DNA of 64,000 nucleotides from Citrobacter koseri (GCA_900446925.1 UAVY01000001.1:793824-857823); one strand, 5' to 3'. Shown: positions 9,633 to 20,984, counted from the stretch's first letter. Notes: generated from the sequence alone by a model not told the origin. Made by a program: numbers and translations.

Positions 9633-10850
9633 TCCGCGTGAACGCAGAGCGTTTATGGTCAACGCTTGAGATAATGGCGCAAATCGGCGGCACGCCAGCC
9701 GGTGGCGTCACCCGACTGGCATTAAGCAATGAGGATCGACTCGCCCGTGATTTACTGCGCGACTGGGCGCAGGAAGCCGGATTTCGCTGCGAAATCGATA
9801 GCATGGGCAACATGTTTATTCGCCGCGCCGGTAAAAAACCACAGCTTGCGCCGGTGATGACCGGTTCACACGTTGATTCTCAGCCGCTGGGTGGGCGATA
9901 TGATGGAATTTACGGCGTGCTGGCCGGGCTGGAAGTGCTGCGTACTTTAAACGATCAGAACATTGAGACCGAACGCGATATTGTACTGGTCAACTGGACC
10001 AATGAAGAAGGCGCACGCTTCGCGCCAGCAATGCTGGCCTCCCGGCGTCTGGAGCGGGCAGTTCACACAACAATACGCATGGGCGCGTGAAGATCAGGAC
10101 GGCATCAGCGTCGGCGAGGCGCTTGAGGCCATCGGTTACCGTGGCGACCAGCCCGCCGTCGCCTTCCCTGTCTACACCTGTTACGAGCTACATATCGAGC
10201 AAGGCCCGATTCTCGAAGAGGAAGGTATTGATATCGGCCTGGTGCATGCCGCTATGGGCCAGCGCTGGTTCAACGTTGTAATCCGCGGATTTGCCGCCCA
10301 TGCCGGCACCACGCCAATGGCCAGCCGCCGCGATGCGTTGACCACCTTCGCCCGTCTGGCGCTGGCGGTGGAAGACATTGGCAATCAGCACGAACCTGAC
10401 GGCAGAGCGACAATCGGCATGGCGCAGATTTCACCGGGATCGCGTAACGTAGTGCCAGGGGAAGTACATTGCAGCGTGGAATTTCGTCATCCACAGACTG
10501 CCGCCCTCCAGGCAATGGAAACGGCGCTTCGCAAGGCAACCGCCGATCTGAATCAGCGCGGCATTCAGCTCGACGTGGAGCGTATCTTCGATTACGCCCC
10601 CATCGCATTTGACGAGACCTGTCTACAGCGCAGCGCAAACGCGGCCCAGGCACTGGGATACAGCAGCAAACGGATGGTGTCCGGCGCCGGTCACGATACC
10701 TGTTATATCAGCAAAATCGCGCCCGCCAGCATGATTTTTATCCCCTGCGAAAAAGGCATCAGCCATAACGAGGCAGAAAATATTCAGCCGGAATGGGCAG
10801 AAAAAGGCGCTAATGTTCTGCTGCCACAGCCTCCTGCCGGCTGCGCTTGA
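9629..10850 (+). CDS. M20-family Zn-dependent N-carbamoyl-L-amino-acid hydrolase/allantoate amidohydrolase (apparent frameshift)
   Basis: Cytoplasmic binuclear-metal amidase of the HyuC/AllC group. Metal-site motifs are visible: GSHVDSQPLGGRYDGIYGVLAGLE (His and Asp ligands), VNWTNEEGARF (Glu-Glu), ELHIEQGPILEEE, and near the end SGAGHDTCYIS and CEKGISHNEAE. The recognition segment GFAAHAGTTPMASRRDAL is also present. One extra C in the run near 10041 shifts the frame, so the N-terminal 140 residues and the remaining ~265 lie in different frames. Together they make the expected ~407 residues. The start overlaps the upstream ATC-hydrolase gene. The likely reaction is hydrolysis of N-carbamoyl-L-cysteine or a similar ureido acid to the free amino acid plus CO2 and NH3. 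Confidence 0.8.
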
Positions 10851-11127
10851 ATAACAGAGCCAGGTGAACCGGTCATCAGAAGAATCACTATTCAACTTAA
10901 TCGATTACAAGCATGACCGGGTTTGACCGTACAGCAGACCATGAATATATGACTCATGTTGTAATGAAATTAAGTCTCTTTCACTCATCCAGTGACTCTG
11001 GGCATAAAAAGAGACCTTACTCACTTATTGATAACATGAAGACTGCTAAATAATAAAGTCAGGTAACTCTGTAAAAATCAATAAATTAATTCAGTTTTCA
11101 TATCATGACTTAGGATGCAGGATCACG

Positions 11128-12113
11128 ATGAATAACGATTTTACATTTACGATCAAGAGCAGTCGCTTCGATGAACATTATAACCCTTCGGAAAATACGC
11201 GTATTACTACCAACTTTGCGAATCTGGCCAGAGGAAAGAACCGCCAGGAAAACTTACGCAACACGTTAGTGATGATTGACAATCGCTTCAATACACTGGC
11301 GTATTGGGATAACCCCAAAAGCGATCGTTATTCTGTGGAAACTTGATATCATTTCTGTTGCGATGAATATTAACGTTGATAGCAACAGCGATACATTCCC
11401 TGCAATTGAAATATTAAAAACCAATATTATTGACAAAAGAACAACGAACGATTTGAAGGTATTGTCGGGAATAATTTCTCCTCTTACGTGCGAGATTATG
11501 ATTTTAGCGTATTACTGCCAGAGCATAACAAAAACAAACCTGAGTTTAGCATTCCAGATAATTTTGGTGATTTGCATGGGAACATATTTAAACATTTCAT
11601 AAACTCAAATGAATACAAAGAGCATTTCAAAAAACCACCTGTGATATGTCTCAGCGTGTCAAGTAACGATATCTATCATCGGACTGGAAATCAGCATCCC
11701 TGTATTGGTTATCGAATACCAGCCAGGTGGTTCTTCGGTTAACTGAGAAATACTTCAAAAAAATGGATTTGCAGGTTCGCTATTTTATGCCCCAAAATAG
11801 CGTTGCACCTTTAGCCTTTTATTTTTCTGGTGATTTACTTAGTGATTACACGAATCTTGAACTTATCAGCACCATCAGCACGATGGAGACGTTCCAGAAG
11901 ATTTACCGACCTGAAATTTACAATGCTAACGCCGCCGCAGGTCAATGCTATCAACCAAATCTGAACCACCAGGATCATTCATTAACAAAAATTGTTTATG
12001 ATCGGGAAGAACGCAGCCAGCTGGCTATTGAGCAGGGAAAGTTTACAGAAGAGCATTTCATCAAACCATACAAAGATATTCTTGAAAAATGGTCTGCTCA
12101 CTACGCTCTTTGA
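11128..12113 (+). CDS. mesX: DUF1852 protein MesX, partner of methionine synthase MesD (apparent frameshifts)
   Basis: DUF1852 family. The N-terminus has FTIKSSRFDEHYNPSENTRITTNFANLARGKNRQENLRNTLVMIDNRFN. The middle has the YDFSVLLPEHN region and a segment with SNDIYHRTGNQHPCIGYRIP. The end is LTKIVYDREERSQLAIEQGKFTEEHFIKPYKDILEKWSAHYAL. The pieces lie in different frames, with changes near 11340, 11455 and 11735. Total length (~325 residues) fits the family. MesX is required by MesD, which makes methionine from homocysteine without a folate methyl donor and depends on oxygen (Price and colleagues). The 277-bp gap upstream separates it from the amidohydrolase gene and is AT-rich; I saw no clear MetJ box there. 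Confidence 0.75.
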
Positions 12114-12140
12114 TTAACCGAAAATAAAAGGTCATCGATT

Positions 12141-13172
12141 ATGAAAATATTACTACCCACTTCAACGGCTGGCAGTTTACCTAAACCTTCGTGGCTTGCT
12201 CAACCTGAGACGCTTTGGTCGCCCTGGAAATTGCAAAAATGAGGAATTAATCGAGGGAAAACAAGATGCGCTACGTTTATCCCTGGATGATCAACTACGG
12301 GCAGGCATTGATATTGTTAGTGATGGCGAGCAAACGCGCCAACACTTTGTCACCACGTTTATTGAACACCTCAGCGGCGTTGATTTTGAGAAACGTCAGG
12401 TTGTTAAAATTCGTAATCGCTATGATGCGAGCGTACCGACCGTTGTTGATGCGGTAGCGCGTCAAAAACCCGTTTTTGTTGAAGATGCAAAGTATTTACG
12501 CCAGCTCACTCGTCAGCCGATTAAATGGGCGCTGCCAGGGCCTATGACGATGATCGATACGCTCTACGATGCCCACTATAAAAGCCGCGAAAAGCTGGCC
12601 TGGGAATTTGCAAAAATTCTCAATCAGGAAGCCAGAGAGTTAGAAGCTGCCGGCGTCGATATTATCCAGTTTGATGAGCCCGCATTTAATGTGTTTTTTG
12701 ATGAAGTGAATGACTGGGGGATCGCCGCGTTAGAAAAAGCCATTGAAGGGCTAAAATGCGAGACCGCTGTGCATATCTGCTATGGATATGGCATCAAAGC
12801 CAATACCGACTGGAAAAAGACGCTGGGGTCAGAGTGGAGACAATATGAAGAAGCTTTTCCCAAACTGCAAACGTCTAATATCGATATCATCTCACTGGAA
12901 TGTCATAACTCGCATGTTCCAATGGATCTGCTTGAACTGATTCGCGGTAAAAAGTCATGGTAGGGGCCATTGACGTGGCAACCAACACCATTGAGACACC
13001 AGAGGACGTCGCCAGTACGTTACGTAAAGCGCTTCAGTTTGTCGATGCCGACAAGCTCTATCCTTCTACCAACTGTGGTATGGCTCCCTTATCTCGTCAG
13101 GTAGCCAGAGGTAAGCTCGATGCCCTAAGCGCAGGCGCAGAAATCATCCGAAGAGAACTTTCGGCTAAATGA
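12141..13172 (+). CDS. mesD: Folate-independent methionine synthase MesD (core MetE-like; apparent frameshifts)
   Basis: A short MetE-like protein equal to the C-terminal catalytic barrel only. It starts at ATG 12141 (MKILLPTSTAGSLPKPSWLA), switches frame near 12230 (SLDDQLRAGIDIVSDGEQTRQHF) and again near 12955, where one A is missing from a run. It ends KLYPSTNCGMAPLSRQVARGKL. Zinc and homocysteine residues are visible: VHICYGYG (His and Cys), ISLECHN (Glu) and NCGM (second Cys). The IQFDEPAF motif is present. The N-terminal MetE domain that handles polyglutamyl folate is absent, as in the MesD family. mesX precedes it by 27 bp. The methyl donor of MesD is not established. Confidence 0.8.
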
Positions 13173-13318
13173 CTCTGTTAATAAGATACGGGCTATAAAC
13201 CGCAGTGGGGTAATATATCCCTGGAGCGGCAGAACCGCATGCTGGCGCAGAAGGCGTCAGCCAGACAGCTGCTGTTTATCGCCCTCTTTCAAACAGTTCA
13301 TAACTGCCCGGAGGGGGG

Positions 13319-13566
13319 TTAAGATTTTTCTGCCAGCCACTTATTAAAGCGCACCATATCTTCCAGCACACATTCGACCAACTGTTCAATCGTTTCCCAG
13401 TCCTGCTCGTTATTGCAGGCAACTTCAAGCGCCTCACAGGTCTCTTTCAGCGGCGTATAATTCATCATCCGTGCACCGCCGTTAATCCGGTGTGCCATGC
13501 GGCCAACCTTGTCACGGTCTCGCTGTTCAAGTCGCAGTTTAAGTTTCCCGATAAATTCGCCCCTGT
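13319..13566 (-). pseudogene. Hpt-domain fragment of a hybrid sensor kinase
   Basis: The C-terminal ~80 residues of a histidine phosphotransfer domain read leftward: LKLRLEQRDRDKVGRMAHRINGGARMMNYTPLKETCEALE ending in FNKWLAEKS. The phosphorylatable histidine is in AHRINGGARM. At about 13566 homology stops abruptly and the other strand becomes the end of an outer-membrane barrel gene. The rest of the kinase (input domain, transmitter, receiver) is missing, so this is a deletion or recombination scar. Hpt domains of this kind end EvgS/BvgS-type hybrid kinases; the exact parent is not recognised. Confidence 0.6.
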
Positions 13567-13860
13567 ACGCAACGGCTGGCGCCGGTGTAGCGAAAGTGAA
13601 AGTAGGTGGCTGGCAGGGTAATGACACCCGCGAGTTCGCCGGCAACACGCAAACCAACTTTACGTACTCCGTTGGTGCGGGGTGCTTCTTATGAAGTTAT
13701 TAACGATTTGACCCTGTACGCCACTTATCGTTATGTCGATATGGGCAATATCGAAAGCGGCCGTAACACCTTTGTAAACGCCCGTGCTCTACAGGATGAA
13801 AATCTGCGTGGACGCCTGGTCAACAATGAATTTGTGTTCGGCGTTCGTTACGTCCTTTAA
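13567..13860 (+). pseudogene. C-terminal fragment of an outer-membrane beta-barrel protein (opacity/PagN-like)
   Basis: Alternating beta-strand sequence: PLYATAGAGVAKVKVGGW, NFTYSVGAG, LTLYATYRYVDMGNIESG, and a final strand ending FVFGVRYVL with stop TAA at 13858-13860. This is the usual end of an eight-stranded opacity-type porin or adhesin; PagN/Tia proteins are the closest style. No start or signal peptide is present because the left end is fused to the Hpt fragment. A frame change near 13685 splits it further. It is not expected to be functional. Confidence 0.55.
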
Positions 13861-14207
13861 GGCACTTTGACAGAGAGTTTCATCCCCCCTCCTTTCAGGT
13901 ATTTGTTCTCATCTTTTATGCCACTTTTTTCCTGACCTTACCGCCTTCCTGCCGGGTGGTAAGGCTTTTAACCCACAGCCCTAATGGCGAAAAAAATCTT
14001 ATAATGTTGGTAGGTTCACCGATACTTCTTTGGCATTCAGTCTAAAACCCCATTAAATTCAAGTAAAATAATTGGTATTGATCCGATGAAAACATGACTG
14101 AATGCCTGGACTCAACTGGGGGCACAGTTAACTTTATCCGTTTTACCAATATGAATTGCCACGGATACGCAGACTTCTCATCAATATAGGTGCCGAATGG
14201 CTTGAAT
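13861..14207. other. Intergenic stretch with no gene
   Basis: About 350 bp between the barrel fragment and the IS end. I see no convincing coding sequence. A short segment near 14108-14127 resembles the region upstream of the P4-like integrase remnant at 22480-22540, so it may be debris of an integrated element, but the similarity is short. Confidence 0.4.
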
Positions 14208-14310
14208 CCTGAATCGCCACGGGTTTAACAGACACCCTCAGAGTCGTTTAAGATGGCTTAAAAAGAGGTGCCCATGGACGGTAAGCGTTATCCCGAAGAG
14301 TTTAGAATCT
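14208..14310 (+). mobile_element. Left-end fragment of an IS3-family insertion sequence
   Basis: A terminal inverted-repeat-like start (TGAATCGCCACGGG) is followed after ~65 bp by the first codons of an orfA transposase, [12 protein letters not shown], from the ATG at 14275. The open frame stops at once. That opening is typical of IS3-family orfA proteins. No right end or orfB is present, so only the tip of the element remains. It abuts the 3' end of scrR, whose frame runs into it. Confidence 0.6.
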
Positions 14311-15412
14311 GAGTTTCGTGTCTGAAAAAAATACCGTTAGCCAGTGGTTCTCCGATTCTTTTTATTAACGTGTCAGGACAGACTATTGCGTCTGTTTTTT
14401 CTGTTTTATATCGCCGTTGCAGTGTTGCTTTCAGCTTACGCTGGAGAGGTTCCGGGTTTTCCCCTTCAATCAATTTGCCAATAAGATCAAAGCAGTGCCA
14501 TGCCAGCTGATGATTATCCTGGCGGATGGTATCGACAGGAATAGTGAGTGAGTCATACAAATAGTGATCGTCAAAGCTGGCCAGCCGCATGTTACTTTGC
14601 AGCAGGTTTGTGCTGGCCCATATAGCGCAGCACCCCTTCCAGCAACCCGCAGGCGGCGGTGAACAGCGCCTTAGGTGGACGTCCCAGTCGGGCGCAAAAG
14701 TTCAGCGAACATCTCATAACCGGAACCTGGGTGATAGTTGCCGTGGATGATCCACTCCGGGCGCAGTTCAACGTTGGCTTCACGTAACCCCCTGCTTAAA
14801 CCCCTCCAGACGGTCACGCGTCGGGGAAAGCCGCGGCTGACCGCCGAGGAAGTAGAACTCGTCAGGATGCTGGCGGGCGATATCCGCCACCAGTTCAGCC
14901 GTGGGAGTAATCGAATCGGTGATGACCAGCGGCAGAGAGCTGTCGTTCATGTGGCGATCAAATAGAACCACGGGCATCTGCTCGCTCAGTTTCTGGTAAT
15001 CCGCATCATTCAACATACTGGAGGCGACAATCAACCCGTCCACCTGGCGCGCCACCATGTTATTGACCACTACGGTCTCCTGGCCTGGGTTTTCATCGCT
15101 ACAGGAAATCAGCAACTGAACGCCCGCCTCCCGGCACAGGGTTTCCAGTTCGTGAGAAAAGACGGCAAAACCGTAGTTGGTGATTTCCGGAACCACCAGA
15201 CCAATGGTGTGGCTGCGGTTATCACGCAGCGAGCGGGCGTGAATGCTGGGCTGGTAGTGATGCTCTTTTGCAATAGCCAGTACACGATCCCGTGTTTCTT
15301 CCGCCACCCGTAGCTCTTTGCTGCGTCCGTTCAGTACCAGGCTGGCGGTGGCTTTTGAGACCCCCGCCAGTTCCGCGATGTCTTTTATTGTGACGCGTTT
15401 TGTTTTTCTCAC
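14288..15412 (-). CDS. scrR: Sucrose operon repressor ScrR, LacI family (apparent frameshifts, altered C-terminus)
   Basis: LacI/GalR repressor of the sucrose regulon. It starts at 15412 with the helix-turn-helix [25 protein letters not shown] (residues 6-30) and the hinge region, then the sugar-binding core ([34 protein letters not shown]). Frame changes near 14780 and 14600 separate the C-terminal pieces ([24 protein letters not shown] and [26 protein letters not shown]). After the normal end ([13 protein letters not shown]) about 35 extra residues run toward the IS fragment, suggesting that the IS changed the 3' end. The effector is fructose or fructose-1-phosphate in known ScrR proteins. 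It lies 28 bp after scrB in the same direction. Confidence 0.85.
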
Positions 15413-15440
15413 AACGACTTAGATCCGGCTGCCAAAACTC

Positions 15441-16847
15441 CTATTCTATCATGCAGCGGCGCAGCGACCAGTAGCGTAATGTGATGTCGGACGCACCTTC
15501 GAAGCGTACCCGGCCCGGATGGTCAGGAAAATAGCGGCTGCTCATCACCCCTTCGCCATGGTTGATGAAAATTTCAATACTGGAGCTGTCGCACAGAACG
15601 CGTAAATGGCTGACGTCGCCCTGCCAGTAGCGGGTCAACATTTCACCGGTTTTCAGACTGGCGCGTTCCAGACGCACACCGTGGTCATCGACCGTGAGAC
15701 GCAACGCGCCGGCAAAATCGGCATTCACGTACGAAGTGCTCAGTTCAAACTCAAGACGCGTCGCCTCCAGTTCTGGCGCATCGCTGGCGCGGCCCTGCCA
15801 TTGGTGTTCGGCTTCGCGAAGCTGTTCAAGTTCTCTGGCAGGCGTTTGCCAGAGCCTGCCGTCGCGATACTTCAATTCCCGCGGGCAGGTCATCTGGTGG
15901 ATCCAGCCGTACGCACATGTGGGCTGAAGCATCTCTTCACCGTCCGGCACGCCCATCCAGCCGATCAGGATGCGTCTTCCGTCTTCCGCCACCGTGGTTT
16001 GTGGCGCATAAAACTCGAAACCGGCGTCAAGCTCATGCAGCTCGCCGTGGGCAAACGAAGCCGTTTCATAATCAAATGCCCCGCTCATCCAGACTGACGG
16101 ATAGGTATTGAGATAGCGATGCGGTTCGCGCGCCAGCCCCTGCGGGCAGCAGATCAACACATGTGTTTCATCAAGCGCAAACAGATCCGGACACTCCCAC
16201 ATATACCCGGAGTCCGTAAGACCGTTCACGCCCTGTCCAGCAATCTCACCGCAGGGCTGCCAGTGGTGTAAATCATCGGATGTGAACAGCAGCACTTTGC
16301 CCTGCTTTTGCAGATCCTGCGCACCGAGCACCATGTACCACTGCCCATCATGGCACCACACCTTCGGGTCCCGTACATGCCCGGTGTACCCTTCCGGCAG
16401 GGGCAACACTGGCCCCTGCTTGGTAAAACTACCATCGTCATTTTGCACCGCCAGACACTGCCAGGCGATGCGACCGCCGTCGTCAAACTTGACGTTGCCG
16501 GTGTAGCACAGGGTCAGCACGCCGTTGTTATCCACGGCGCTGCCGGAGTAACAGCCGTTACGGTCATACTCTTCGTCGGGCATCAGGGCAATTGACTCGT
16601 GCTGCCAGTGCACCAGATCCACGGAGCTCCAGTGTCCCCAGCACTTATAGCGATGATCGCAGCCCAGTGGGTTCCATTGATAAAACAGGTGGTAGCGCCC
16701 GGCAAACCAGATAAACCCGTTCGGATCGTTCATCAGCCCCGTTACCGGCGCGGGATGCCACTGCGGATAATGGCTGTCCGCCAGTGCACGCGGCTGGCCT
16801 TGCATTACTGCCTGCAACACGGCAGGCCAGCGGGAAGCTAAAGTCAT
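15441..16847 (-). CDS. scrB: Sucrose-6-phosphate hydrolase (invertase) ScrB
   Basis: Cytoplasmic glycoside hydrolase family 32 enzyme that splits sucrose-6-phosphate, the product of ScrA uptake, into glucose-6-phosphate and fructose. An intact 468-residue frame shows the catalytic nucleophile motif WHPAPVTGLMNDPNGF (Asp in NDPN, residues ~32-47), the transition-state stabiliser in VRDPKVW, and the acid/base Glu in MWECPDLF. The C-terminal beta-sandwich follows. The ATG shares a base with the scrA stop (TAATG), showing tight coupling. scrR follows. Confidence 0.95.
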   Translation of the reverse strand: MTLASRWPAVLQAVMQGQPRALADSHYPQWHPAPVTGLMNDPNGFIWFAGRYHLFYQWNPLGCDHRYKCWGHWSSVDLVHWQHESIALMPDEEYDRNGCYSGSAVDNNGVLTLCYTGNVKFDDGGRIAWQCLAVQNDDGSFTKQGPVLPLPEGYTGHVRDPKVWCHDGQWYMVLGAQDLQKQGKVLLFTSDDLHHWQPCGEIAGQGVNGLTDSGYMWECPDLFALDETHVLICCPQGLAREPHRYLNTYPSVWMSGAFDYETASFAHGELHELDAGFEFYAPQTTVAEDGRRILIGWMGVPDGEEMLQPTCAYGWIHQMTCPRELKYRDGRLWQTPARELEQLREAEHQWQGRASDAPELEATRLEFELSTSYVNADFAGALRLTVDDHGVRLERASLKTGEMLTRYWQGDVSHLRVLCDSSSIEIFINHGEGVMSSRYFPDHPGRVRFEGASDITLRYWSLRRCMIE

Positions 16848-18221
16848 TATTCAGAGTCCGTCTTATATTTCAGCAGCAGGGAGACGGTGAACGCCACACC
16901 GAAAGCAATCACCATGCCGATAATATAGTTAAGCAGCGAGCTGGCCTGTACTATTGCCATGCCCGGAATAGCAGTCAGTCCCACGGCGGTCATGTAGACA
17001 TGCACCGACACCACCCAAGCACCGCCCGCCGCGCCACCGATCAGCGCCGCGATAAACGGCTTCACGAAGCGCAGGTTGATACCAAAAATCGCCGCTTCGG
17101 TGATGCCCAGCATCGCAGAGAACGCCGACGGTAATGTAATGGCTTTGATTTTGGCATCGTTGGTTTTGAACCACACCGCCAGACACGCCCCGCCTTGCGC
17201 CACATTCGCCATCGCCCAGATTGGTAGCAGGAAGTTAACGCCTATCGACGGATTCCCCCAGCAGTCCGGCCTCGATGGCGTGGAAGCTGTGGTGAATACC
17301 GGTAATAACAATTACCGAATACAGACCACCAAACAACAGCCCGGCCAGCCAGCCTGCATGAGCAATCAGGGTACTCAGGATGAAGGAGATACCGTCTCCC
17401 CAGCGCGCGGCCCGCAGGGCCAATGATCAACAGCGCAATAAAGCCGGAGATAATAACAGTCAGGAACGGGGTCAGGATCAGATCTAACGCATCCGGGATC
17501 GCCCGGCGCAGCTGTTTCTCCACTATGCTCATAAACCACACCGCCAGCAGTACCGGGAACACGGTTCCCTGATAGCCAATCATGGCGATTTCAAAACCGA
17601 AAAAGTTCATGGTGTGGAAGCCGGACGCCACGCCCCAGGCGTTGGTCAGCGCCGGGTGCGTCAGAATGCCACCCAGCGTCGCCCCCAGATACGGGTTACC
17701 GCCAAATTCCCGGGCTGCGGTAAAGCCAATCAGGATCGGCAGAATAATAAACGCCGCCGAGCTGCACATATCCAGCATGATGTAAAGCGCGTTATCCGCA
17801 TTCACCCAGCCGTAGGTTTTTACCATCCCCAAGCAGGCCCATCAGCAAACCCGGACGCCACAATGGCAGGAATGATTGGCACGAAGATGTTAGACAGCAG
17901 ACGAGCAATACGCTGGAACGGGTTCAGCTTACGTGCGGCGATATCTGCAGCTTCGGACTTGCTGGATTCGCTAATCCCCGCAGCCTGAATAAACGCGGCG
18001 TAGACCTTGTTAACCACACCGGTACCAAAAATCACCTGCATCTGCCCGGAGTTACGAAAACAGCCTTTCACCCCTTCGACCTTGCCAATGGCCTGCTGAT
18101 CGGAAAGCGCGTCGTCAATCAGAACCAGACGCAGACGCGTTGCGCAGTGAGCGGCGCTTGCGATGTTCTCTTTGCCTCCGAGCAGCGGGATGAGTTCGCG
18201 GGCGATATTATCAAAATCCAT
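16847..18221 (-). CDS. scrA: PTS sucrose-specific EIIBC component ScrA (apparent frameshifts)
   Basis: Phosphotransferase permease that imports sucrose as sucrose-6-phosphate. The N-terminal EIIB domain starts at 18221 (IARELIPLLGGKENIASAAHCATRLRLVL), with the phospho-cysteine in HCATRLR at about residue 26. The EIIC membrane domain follows: KLNPFQRIARLLSNIFVPIIPAIVASG, then LGATLGGILTHPAL and GGACLAVWF. Frame changes near 17830 and between 17240 and 17420 divide it into three pieces, all in GC-rich runs. The total of ~456 residues is normal. It depends on the glucose EIIA (Crr) as donor in known systems. It is transcribed with scrY and scrB. Confidence 0.85.
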
Positions 18222-18259
18222 ATATACCTCTGCCTGACTTCATTTTTATGGTGTTTAAA

Positions 18260-18282
18260 ACGCTCCCGCCACGCAGGAGCGT
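18260..18282 (-). terminator. scrY-scrA intergenic hairpin
   Basis: On the minus strand a stem ACGCTCCTG/CGGGAGCGT with a short loop is followed by TTTT, just after the scrY stop. It may attenuate transcription between the porin gene and scrA or protect the scrY message. Expression effects are inferred. Confidence 0.5.
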
Positions 18283-18288
18283 GAAGGC

Positions 18289-19847
<1,559 letters not shown>

Positions 19848-19850
19848 TCA

Positions 19851-19865
19851 GCTAAACCGGTTTAG
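19851..19865. promoter_or_regulatory. ScrR operator 1 of scrY
   Basis: A palindromic CTAAACCGGTTTAG box, about 42 bp upstream of the scrY start, matches the LacI-family operator layout with a central CG. It is one of two copies spaced 60 bp apart. Confidence 0.8.
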
Positions 19866-19910
19866 GAAAGTGATACTAAACTGATGGATTCTGAATCGGC
19901 AATGCTTTTT

Positions 19911-19926
19911 GCTAAACCGGTTTAAC
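19911..19926. promoter_or_regulatory. ScrR operator 2 of scrY
   Basis: A second GCTAAACCGGTTTAAC box, identical in its core to operator 1 and exactly 60 bp away. The spacing of nearly six helical turns would allow a repressor loop. The scrY promoter should lie between or over these boxes. Confidence 0.8.
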
Positions 19927-19980
19927 AATTGTGATCAGGGCAACAATTCAGGCCACCGATAGGCAGCCTGCGGAGGGATA

Positions 19981-20886
19981 TTACAGTTCGTGGAGATACG
20001 GCAGTGCAGTCATTGCCCCTTTGGCCGTTGTGGCGAGTGCGCCGCAGCGTTGTGCGAGTCCGATTATCGGGGGGAGATGATGGGGAATGGCAGAGCCTGC
20101 TGACGCCAGTCCGTAGAGAAGTCCCGCCACGAAGGCATCCCCTGCGCCGGTGGTGTCAACGCATTCCACTGACGTCGCGGGATAGTGGGTCATCGTGCCC
20201 TCATGCCAGGTAATCACCCCCTCTTTACCCCGAGTTACCAGCACCAGACTGGCAGGACAGCTTTGCATTAACGCCGTCAGACCGTCCTGTACCTGATGCT
20301 CCCCCGTTAAATAGCTCAACTCTTCCACGGAAAGTTTCACCACATCGGCTTTGGTCAATGCCTGCGCAAGGCACTGGCGCAACTCGGCATCATGACGCCA
20401 GAGATCGTGGCGGATGTTGGGGTCGAAGCTGACAAAACCACCGGTCTTTCTGATGGTTTCCATTGCCTGAAGTGTAGCGGAACGAGAGGGTTCTGCGCTC
20501 AGGGCAATCGAACAGACATGCAGCCACTCCCCAACCTGAAATGGCGGGAGATCATCAGATGTCAGGAACAGATCGGCGCTCGGGCGTACCATAAACGTAA
20601 ACGAGCGTTCACCCTGTTCGTCCAGATCAACCACCACCGTTGATGTGCGATGCTGCGGGTCCCGCCGCATCCACTGAACGTCGACCTGTTCGTCCGCAAG
20701 CATCTTTTGCATAAACCTGCCGAATGGGTCATCACCGACTCTGCCGATAAACGCGCTTTTGCCGCCGAGGCGGGCAATGCCAACCGCGACATTGGCCGGT
20801 GCGCCCCCGGGGCATTGCAGTAATCTGCCCTTACCATCCGGCAGAAGATCCACAACCGCGTCGCCAAGCACCCAGATCTTTTCCAT
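19981..20886 (-). CDS. scrK: Fructokinase ScrK
   Basis: PfkB/ribokinase-family kinase that phosphorylates the fructose released by ScrB to fructose-6-phosphate. An intact 301-residue frame shows the N-terminal signature (GGAPANVAVGIARLGGKSAFIGRVGDDPFG, residues ~28-57) and the C-terminal signature with catalytic Asp (VDTTGAGDAFVAGLLYGL). It has its own promoter with a ScrR box and is separated from scrY by a ~90-bp gap holding the scrY operators. It is about six residues shorter than typical ScrK at the C-terminus. Confidence 0.92.
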   Translation of the reverse strand: MEKIWVLGDAVVDLLPDGKGRLLQCPGGAPANVAVGIARLGGKSAFIGRVGDDPFGRFMQKMLADEQVDVQWMRRDPQHRTSTVVVDLDEQGERSFTFMVRPSADLFLTSDDLPPFQVGEWLHVCSIALSAEPSRSATLQAMETIRKTGGFVSFDPNIRHDLWRHDAELRQCLAQALTKADVVKLSVEELSYLTGEHQVQDGLTALMQSCPASLVLVTRGKEGVITWHEGTMTHYPATSVECVDTTGAGDAFVAGLLYGLASAGSAIPHHLPPIIGLAQRCGALATTAKGAMTALPYLHEL

Positions 20887-20908
20887 GTAATCCTCATAGC
20901 TAAATAAC

Positions 20909-20924
20909 GTTAAACCGATTTAGC
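20909..20924. promoter_or_regulatory. ScrR operator of scrK
   Basis: GTTAAACCGATTTAGC, a near-palindrome differing from the scrY boxes by one base in the right half, lies 22 bp upstream of the scrK ATG. Confidence 0.7.
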
Positions 20925-20984
20925 TATTTAAGCACAAGCCAGGATACTGGGAAATACATGGGTTAGAGATCCCCGGAAAGACCG

